NCBI GenBank assembly: GCA_008123405.1
Contig: VSSA01000013.1
Span: forward strand, 1 to 64,000
From: Nocardioides sp. BGMRC 2183
GTDB lineage: Bacteria; Actinomycetota; Actinomycetes; Propionibacteriales; Nocardioidaceae
Reading direction: 5' to 3'
Length of the DNA stretch: 64,000 bases
Below are positions 59,483 to 64,000 of the stretch, piece after piece. A model generated the notes under the pieces. It saw nothing but the letters and a program-made list of their open reading frames with translations, was not told the DNA's origin and did no database searches. Position 1 is the first letter of the stretch; each line of letters opens with the position of its first letter. Made by a program: the position numbers and the translations under genes.

Positions 59483-59593
59483 GCGCCGCCTGGCGGAGCG
59501 TCCGCTGCGTCGGCGGCCCTCGACGACCGCTCCGCCTTCAAGGTCGCCTTCGGGCCGCCGCCTTGCGGCCGCACGCGCCAGGCGACGCTCAGG
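59478..59593 (+). repeat. Palindromic element, copy D (116 bp, divergent short form)
   Basis: The arms are 18 bp with one mismatch (59478-59495 with 59576-59593). Nested stems are GGCGGCCC/GGGCCGCC and GACC/GGTC, the latter placed between CTCGAC and GCCTTCG as in the full copies, with TCC in the loop, followed by CGCCTTGCGG. The first block and the CCGCTCGCTACG block are missing. The left arm covers the stop codon of the DAHP synthase gene, so the element may also serve as its terminator. Confidence 0.72.
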
Positions 59594-59620
59594 TGGTGGT
59601 TGGTGGCTGGTGGGGTGGCC

Positions 59621-59703
59621 GACCCGGCTCAAACGCACACTCAGATCGCGCTGACCCGTCGCAAACGCCTACTCGGATCGCGCTGACCCGTCGCAAACGC
59701 GTC
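59621..59703. repeat. Tandem repeat, 32-bp unit, 2.6 copies
   Basis: Units start at 59621, 59653 and 59685 (partial), each with GACCC, CAAACGC, ACTC and GATCGCGCT. It sits just upstream of the threonine aldolase gene. The unit is close to three helical turns. The core AAACGCNNACTC recurs in the 22-bp repeats at 63145. Confidence 0.85.
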
Positions 59704-59727
59704 AGGAGCCGTCGGCATGATGGTGTC

Positions 59728-60726
59728 GTGATCGATCTTCGCTCCGACACCGTGACCCGTCCGACCGAGGCGATGCGGGCGGCGATGGCCCGGGCGGAGG
59801 TGGGCGACGACGTCTACGGGGAGGACCCGACGGTCAACGCGCTCGAGGAGCGGGTCGCCGCGATGTTCGGGCACGAGGCCGCGTTGTTCACCCCCACCGG
59901 TTCGCTGGCCAACGTGCTGGCGGTCGCGGCCGTCGTACAGCCTGGTCAGGAGGTGCTGTGCGAGGCACGGGCGCACATCGCTCGCGCTGAGCTCGGTGTC
60001 CACGGCGCGGTCTCCGGCCTCACCATGCGGACCTGGAGCCATCCGAGCGGCGGCGTCGACACGGCCGTCCTTGCCGAGCTGATCGCCCCCGACCTGGGGC
60101 CGTTCTTCGTGCGCACCGCCGCGGTCTCGGTGGAGAACACCCACAACTTCGCCGGCGGCACCGTGCTCGGGATCGAGGAGCTCCGGAAGGTCCGGGACCT
60201 GGCAGATCGGACCGGCGTCGCAGTCCACCTCGACGGGGCACGGATCTGGAACGCCCACGTGGCCACCGCCACGCCGCTCATCGAGTACGGCGCCTGCGCC
60301 GACGTGCTCGCGGTGTGCCTCTCCAAGGGGCTCGGCGCGCCCGTCGGCTCACTGATGGTGGGTTCGGCGGACGCCGTCGCGGCGGCGCGCATCCGTCGGA
60401 AACGGCTCGGCGCAGGGATGCGGCAGGTCGGGATCCTCGCCGCCGCCGGGCTCTACGCGCTCGACCACCACGTCGACCGGCTCGCCGAGGATCACGCGCA
60501 CGCCCGCCTGCTCGCGCGTGCCTGCGGCGCAGACCCCGACGCGGTGGCCACCAACATCGTCACCTTCGACCACCCCGACGCAGCCGGAGTCGTCGCCCAG
60601 GCCCGCGAGGAGGGCGTGGCGGTCGGGATGGTGGGAGCGCGCACCGTCAGACTGCTGACCCACCTGGACCTCGACACCGATCAGGTACGACGAGCAGCCG
60701 ACGTCCTGCACCGCCTCACCCGCTGA
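59728..60726 (+). CDS. ltaE: Low-specificity L-threonine aldolase
   Basis: The protein (332 aa) is a PLP enzyme splitting threonine/allo-threonine to glycine and acetaldehyde. It begins [16 protein letters not shown], with [35 protein letters not shown] (PLP Asp) and [12 protein letters not shown] with the Schiff-base Lys. GTG 59728 is preceded 6 nt upstream by CATGAT, a weak leaderless -10; there is no close ribosome site. It is convergent with the zinc-ribbon gene. Confidence 0.93.
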   Translation: MIDLRSDTVTRPTEAMRAAMARAEVGDDVYGEDPTVNALEERVAAMFGHEAALFTPTGSLANVLAVAAVVQPGQEVLCEARAHIARAELGVHGAVSGLTMRTWSHPSGGVDTAVLAELIAPDLGPFFVRTAAVSVENTHNFAGGTVLGIEELRKVRDLADRTGVAVHLDGARIWNAHVATATPLIEYGACADVLAVCLSKGLGAPVGSLMVGSADAVAAARIRRKRLGAGMRQVGILAAAGLYALDHHVDRLAEDHAHARLLARACGADPDAVATNIVTFDHPDAAGVVAQAREEGVAVGMVGARTVRLLTHLDLDTDQVRRAADVLHRLTR

Positions 60727-60734
60727 TCCGAGCG

Positions 60735-61712
60735 TCAGTCCGCGACGCCACCGAACCGCAGGTCGGAGATCGCGGTGAAGTCCTTGCCGCTGGGCCCCGC
60801 ACCGGGTGCGCTCACCTCGTCGAGGGTCAGCACCACCTGCTCGGTGGAGACCGCATCGATCGGGATCATCTGCATCGTGTCCTGCTCCGAGAGTTCCTGC
60901 TCGACGCTGGTGCCGTCGTCGAAGGTCCAGGTGACGCTGAGGACCCTCCGGTTCACCCGATAGCCGTCGTAGCCCGGGTAGGACTTCGCGTAGCCGTTGA
61001 TGAGCCCGATCTCGCGCAGCTCGACCGGCCCGGCGAAGTCGATCACCAGATCTGCGCCGGTGGCGTCTCCGGCGATCCGCCACGCGGTGGTCGCGTCGTC
61101 GTCGGTGAGGTTCTCGGCATCGAAGGTGACCGTCTCCCCGGTCCGCGCGTCTTCGCTGTCGCCCGCGGTGCCGGGCACCTCGACGGACGAGACCTCGCCG
61201 GTGATGTCCTCGGTGGGACTGCTGCCAGCGTCGACCGACCGGCCCTCGTCCGTCGTACCTGCCTGGTCGCCGGCCGGGTCGGGCGCTGCGGGGTCGTCAT
61301 TGGTGATCCAGAGGACGGTGAGGGCGGAGGCGACGATGACGAGCAGCGCCAAGGAACCCAGCAGAGCAGGCCACAGCCAGCCTCTGCGGGGGCGGTCGCC
61401 GTAGTCGGCCGGCGCAGGCGCCGGGGCGGCCGGAGCTGTCGTCGTGGCGGAGGCGGGTGGGGGCGCGCTCGGTGGCGGGCCGAGCGGGGTGTCGGCGTAG
61501 AGCGGGTAGCGAGCCGACGGCGGGTGCGGGCCGGAGGGGAGCGGGACGATGGGACGTCGCCGCTCGGCGGTGTCGGTCAGACCGCTGTCCTCCCGGTCGG
61601 TCCCGACGGCAGGGGTGGTCTGGCTGACGGCCGGCGTCTCCGCCGGCGCGCCGCAGTTGGTGCAGAACCGCCCCACGCCGAGGGCGTGACCGCAGTTGGT
61701 GCAGTAGGACAT
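60735..61712 (-). CDS. Zinc-ribbon membrane protein with discoidin/F5-8C-like outer domain
   Basis: The protein (325 aa) has an N-terminal zinc ribbon (YCTNCGHALGVGRFCTNCGA), a long Pro/Ala/Thr linker, one membrane helix (about 118-140), an acidic stalk, and a C-terminal beta domain with NLTDDDATTAWRIAGDATGADLVIDFAGPVELREIGLING and TMQMIPI. This arrangement of DDDATTAW and IGLI matches the discoidin-like glycan-binding fold. It probably senses or binds wall sugars, with the ribbon in the cytoplasm. ATG 61712 has AGGAG 4 nt upstream. Confidence 0.78.
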   Translation of the reverse strand: MSYCTNCGHALGVGRFCTNCGAPAETPAVSQTTPAVGTDREDSGLTDTAERRRPIVPLPSGPHPPSARYPLYADTPLGPPPSAPPPASATTTAPAAPAPAPADYGDRPRRGWLWPALLGSLALLVIVASALTVLWITNDDPAAPDPAGDQAGTTDEGRSVDAGSSPTEDITGEVSSVEVPGTAGDSEDARTGETVTFDAENLTDDDATTAWRIAGDATGADLVIDFAGPVELREIGLINGYAKSYPGYDGYRVNRRVLSVTWTFDDGTSVEQELSEQDTMQMIPIDAVSTEQVVLTLDEVSAPGAGPSGKDFTAISDLRFGGVAD

Positions 61713-61752
61713 CTCACTCCTGGGTGACGACCTGGCCACCGGCTCGACTTCA

Positions 61753-61796
61753 CCTCCGACCGACCGGTCGTGGGAGCCCGACAGGTCGGTCGGAGG
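61753..61796 (-). terminator. Strong hairpin after the class I DAHP synthase gene
   Basis: CCTCCGACCGACC (61753-61765) pairs perfectly over 13 bp with GGTCGGTCGGAGG (61784-61796). It lies 54 bp after the stop of the minus-strand aroF-like gene and 41 bp before the zinc-ribbon start, so it most likely ends the first transcript; it could also regulate the second. Confidence 0.72.
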
Positions 61797-61850
61797 CAAG
61801 TTTGCCTCAGTCGACGCCGATGGCCACGATCGTGGGCGCTGCGACCAGAC

Positions 61851-62900
61851 TCAGTTCGTGACGTTGCCGGCTGCTGCCGGCATCCGTCCGACCAGCGGTG
61901 GCAGCTGGCGGGCGGCCTGCGCGAGCGCTCGGAGCTCGGTGCCCAGCAGCGCCTGCGGACCGTCGCACAGGGCGGTCTCGGGGTGGGGGTGGACGTCGAC
62001 GATCACACCATCGGCACCGACGGCGATGGCGGCGCGGGACAGCGGTACGACCAGGTCCTTGCGACCGGCCGCGTGGGAGGGGTCCACGATGATCGGCAGG
62101 TGGCTGGCCGCCTGCACCACCGGCACCGCCGCGATGTCGAGGGTGTTGCGCGTGGCCGGCTCGAAGGTCCTGATGCCGCGCTCGCAGAGGACCACGTCGA
62201 GGTTGCCGCGCTGTGCAATGTACTCGGCAGCGAGCAGCCACTCCTCGATGGTGGAGCTGAAGCCCCGCTTGAGCAGAACCGGCTTGCCGGTGTCCCCGGC
62301 GGCTTGCAGCAGCCCGAAGTTCTGGGCGTTGCGGGTGCCGATCTGCAGCATGTCGGCGTGCTCGGCGACGAGGTCGGCGTCGCGGGCGTCCACCACCTCG
62401 GTGACCACGGGCAGGCCCAGCTCGGCACCGACGGTCGCGAGGATCTCCAGGCCGTCGGCACCCAACCCCTGGAACGCGTACGGCGAGGTCCGCGGCTTGA
62501 ACGCGCCGCCGCGCAGGATCGTGGCGCCGGCGGCCTTCGCCATCGTCGCCGCCTCCAACGTCTGCTCCGGGGTCTCGACCGCGCAGGGACCGGCCAGCAG
62601 CGTGAAGGTGGCGGGGCCGATCGGAACCCGCGCGGCACCCTGGCCGACCCATACCGTCGATCGGTCCGGGTGGTGCTGGCGACTGACCAGCTTGTAGGGG
62701 TCGGAGATGCGGTGCACGTCGGCGACGCCGGCGAGCGCTCGCAGGTTGAGGCCATGGAAGGCATCGATGTCACCGACCAGGCCGATGATGGTGCGGCTCA
62801 CGCCCTGCGACACGTTCGCCTTGCCGCCGGCCGACTCGACGCGCTCGACGACGCGGGCGACATCCTCTGCGGTGGCGTTGGGGGCCATGACGACGACCAT
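61851..62900 (-). CDS. aroF: Class I (KDPS-like) DAHP synthase
   Basis: The protein (349 aa) has an N-terminal ferredoxin-like regulatory domain (1-75; VVVMAPNATAEDVARVVERVESAGGKANVS) and a KDO8P-synthase-type barrel: LLAGPCAVETPEQTLEAA (metal Cys), LRGGAFKPRTSPYAFQGLG, LLKRGFSSTIEEWL, VDPSHAAGRKDLV. The ACT-like N-terminal part is where aromatic amino acids inhibit related enzymes. ATG 62900 has GGAG 6 nt upstream. A leader peptide with Tyr-Trp-Phe codons and a hairpin precede it. It duplicates the step of the class II enzyme at 58133. Confidence 0.93.
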   Translation of the reverse strand: MVVVMAPNATAEDVARVVERVESAGGKANVSQGVSRTIIGLVGDIDAFHGLNLRALAGVADVHRISDPYKLVSRQHHPDRSTVWVGQGAARVPIGPATFTLLAGPCAVETPEQTLEAATMAKAAGATILRGGAFKPRTSPYAFQGLGADGLEILATVGAELGLPVVTEVVDARDADLVAEHADMLQIGTRNAQNFGLLQAAGDTGKPVLLKRGFSSTIEEWLLAAEYIAQRGNLDVVLCERGIRTFEPATRNTLDIAAVPVVQAASHLPIIVDPSHAAGRKDLVVPLSRAAIAVGADGVIVDVHPHPETALCDGPQALLGTELRALAQAARQLPPLVGRMPAAAGNVTN

Positions 62901-62971
62901 GGTTTTCTCCGTCTCTGTGCTGGTTCCCGGTTGGGAAGGATGAGAGTCCGGTCACCGGTCCCGACAGCACG

Positions 62972-62996
62972 ACGCCCCGGACAGGTGCCGGGGCGT
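62972..62996 (-). terminator. Attenuator hairpin ahead of the class I DAHP synthase
   Basis: ACGCCCCGG (62972-62980) pairs perfectly with CCGGGGCGT (62988-62996) around a 7-nt loop. It starts 16 bp after the leader peptide stop, the spacing expected of an attenuator terminator. There is no T-run. A competing hairpin CCGGG/CCCGG (63037-63051) lies within the leader peptide codons. Confidence 0.72.
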
Positions 62997-63012
62997 TGGA
63001 AAGGTGCGGGGT

Positions 63013-63081
63013 CTAGCGCAGCAGCGAACCCACGCACCGGGAGTCGCCCGGCGCGTCGGCAAACCAATACGTGTGCTGCAT
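63013..63081 (-). CDS. Aromatic leader peptide (Tyr-Trp-Phe) for attenuation
   Basis: A 22-codon frame starting MQHTYWFADAPGDSR and ending at TAG. Codons 5-7 are TAT-TGG-TTT, one for each aromatic amino acid, in a place where stalling would alter pairing of the CCGGG hairpin and the downstream terminator. The ATG is 7 nt after TAGTTT (63089-63094 read on the minus strand), so transcription likely starts at the ATG itself. It is too short for gene callers and is followed by the DAHP synthase gene 113 bp on. Confidence 0.78.
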   Translation of the reverse strand: MQHTYWFADAPGDSRCVGSLLR

Positions 63082-63144
63082 GGCGATGAAACTAGCGCAT
63101 TGCCGTCCGTGCTCGGCCGGGTCGTCGGCATTCGGACAGCTCCG

Positions 63145-63210
63145 CCCGAAACGCGGACTCAACGGGCCCAAAGCGCGGACTCAACGGGCCCGAAACGCGG
63201 ACTCAACGGC
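63145..63210. repeat. Tandem repeat, 22-bp unit, three copies
   Basis: Units at 63145, 63167 and 63189 read CCC(G/A)AA(A/G)CGCGGACTCAACGG with few changes. They lie between the leader-peptide promoter and the transporter gene. The unit is close to two helical turns, so bound proteins would align on one face. The core AAACGCNNACTC is shared with the repeats at 59621. Confidence 0.88.
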
Positions 63211-63215
63211 GCGGG

Positions 63216-64000
63216 TCAGACGGCGAGGTGGGTGACCTCGGCCTCGATCCGGCGCCGGGGCACGAGTTCGGTGACGATCATCGCGGTCAGCACCAGGGCG
63301 CCGCCGAGCAGCATCCGGGGCGCCAGGTCCTCACCCCCGAGCAGTACCGCGAAGAAGGTCGCGAAGACCGGCTCGGAGCTCATGATGATGGCGCTGCGGG
63401 TGGCCGGGAGGTGGGCCTGGGCCCAGGTCTGGGCCAGCATCGCCGCCGCGCCGGGGATGAGCGCCATGTAGAGCACCGACATCCAGTCGCCACCGTTGGC
63501 CGGCAGCACCACCCCGGGTTCGCCGCCGACCAGCGCGACCACCAGACAGATCGCGGCGATCACCCATACCTGGAGGATGGTGAGACCCAGTGCGTCCGAA
63601 GGCCGTGACCAGGCCCCGAGCCCGACGATGTGGGCGGCATAGAGCAAGGCGCCCACCAGGGTGATCGCCTCGCCGTACCCGATCGAGACGCCGTCGAGGG
63701 TGAGGATGCCGAGGCCGCAGGTGGCGAGCGCGACCGCCAGCCAGGTCACGACGGTGATGCGGGTGCGCAGCACCAGCGCGGCCAGTAGGGGAGTGGCGAC
63801 GACGTACAGGCCGGTGATGAAGCCGGAGATGCTCGCCGGGGTGTGCGCCAGGCCGGCGGTCTGCAGGAGCTGCGCCGAGCCGTAGATCGCGCCCAGGATG
63901 AGCGCGTGCCGCCGCGCCGCCGGGGAGAGGCGGCCCACCGCACGCGGGGCCACGAGCAGCATCGCGACACCGGCGATCGCGAACCGCACCGCCAGGAAGT
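63216..64000 (-). CDS. EamA/DMT-family transporter, 5' end beyond the window
   Basis: At least 260 residues of a drug/metabolite transporter with about nine visible helices in two repeats. The repeat starts include RFAIAGVAMLLVAP and YVVATPLLAALVLRTRI; the second repeat has GDWMSVLYMALIPGAAAMLAQTWAQ and SSEPVFATFFAVLLGGEDL, the typical glutamate-proline helix. The frame remains open to the window edge (FLAVRFAIAG), so the start is missing. Substrate unknown; these proteins export amino acids or metabolites. Confidence 0.9.
   Translation of the reverse strand, partial: FLAVRFAIAGVAMLLVAPRAVGRLSPAARRHALILGAIYGSAQLLQTAGLAHTPASISGFITGLYVVATPLLAALVLRTRITVVTWLAVALATCGLGILTLDGVSIGYGEAITLVGALLYAAHIVGLGAWSRPSDALGLTILQVWVIAAICLVVALVGGEPGVVLPANGGDWMSVLYMALIPGAAAMLAQTWAQAHLPATRSAIIMSSEPVFATFFAVLLGGEDLAPRMLLGGALVLTAMIVTELVPRRRIEAEVTHLAV

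Noticed and set aside
59621-59703. Possible CRISPR array from the short direct repeats (also at 63145)
   Set aside because: The repeats are directly adjacent with no unique spacers and only two to three units, and no cas genes are present.

Overview
The window is high-GC (about 70 %) actinobacterial chromosome. Gene content and order point to Nocardioides or a close relative in the Nocardioidaceae: a qcrCAB-ctaE cluster with a di-haem cytochrome c, an actinobacterial Tad pilus locus, a MacS/MacR-like two-component pair, a DUF5304-like gene beside ArsA and ROK kinases, and a class II DAHP synthase. The genus is inferred from gene order, not from a marker gene. I found no rRNA, tRNA, CRISPR array, transposase or prophage.

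Layout. 0.3-1.8 kb: cysteine desulfurase and TusA-like sulfur carrier (minus). 1.8-4.9 kb: ctaC-ctaD-ctaF (cytochrome c oxidase II, I, IV). 5.0-9.3 kb: L,D-transpeptidase lipoprotein and a glycosidase-like/membrane fusion protein. 9.1-16.5 kb: a minus-strand, mostly overlapping operon of GT2 glycosyltransferase, methyltransferase, flippase-like protein and three polytopic GT-C-like proteins, with a further GT-C-like gene opposite (16.6-18 kb). 18.0-22.5 kb: ctaE-qcrC-qcrA-qcrB. The two halves of the bcc-aa3 respiratory chain therefore flank a cell-envelope glycan island. 22.6-28.1 kb: pseudo-receiver protein, trpD, membrane protein, AsnC-type ligand domain protein, DEDDh/GIY-YIG nuclease, two small Cys-rich proteins. 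28.2-31.9 kb: a c-di-AMP (ydaO) riboswitch, NlpC/P60 hydrolase, zinc-peptidase-like lipoprotein, M48 peptidase. 31.9-41.0 kb: Tad/Flp pilus locus on the minus strand (cpaB, tadZ, tadA, a vWA-tadB fusion, tadC, histidine kinase, response regulator, two Flp pilins). 41.1-49.2 kb: acyl-CoA synthetase, SRPBCC, ArsA-like ATPase, DUF5304-like, two ROK kinases, small membrane protein, esterase, PlsC. 49.3-54.6 kb: second two-component system with a flavin-reductase-like gene, DUF2236 oxygenase with divergent TetR, coiled-coil protein. 54.6-64 kb: NAD(P)-binding protein, phosphofructokinase with PPi-type signature, APC permease, class II DAHP synthase, threonine aldolase, zinc-ribbon/discoidin-like protein, class I DAHP synthase, EamA transporter (cut by the window end).

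Main novelties. (1) Four copies of a structured palindromic element. Three are 163-164 bp with exactly 20-bp perfect terminal inverted arms whose sequence differs between copies while staying self-complementary. Inside, the stems covary around a constant unpaired framework (CTCGAC - stem - loop with TCC - stem - GCCTTCG - CGCCTTGCC - CCGCTCGCTACG). One copy lies in frame inside a glycosyltransferase gene and adds 54 codons; one abuts two divergent promoters; one overlaps a stop codon. A 16-bp near-palindrome at 9265 looks like a collapsed copy. (2) A 22-codon leader peptide with consecutive Tyr-Trp-Phe codons and a terminator hairpin ahead of the class I DAHP synthase, suggesting attenuation that senses all three aromatic amino acids. 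(3) At least 16 starts have a TANNNT hexamer 6-7 nt upstream, i.e. leaderless transcripts; this decides several start codons. (4) Two tandem-repeat blocks near aromatic/threonine metabolism genes share the core AAACGCNNACTC.
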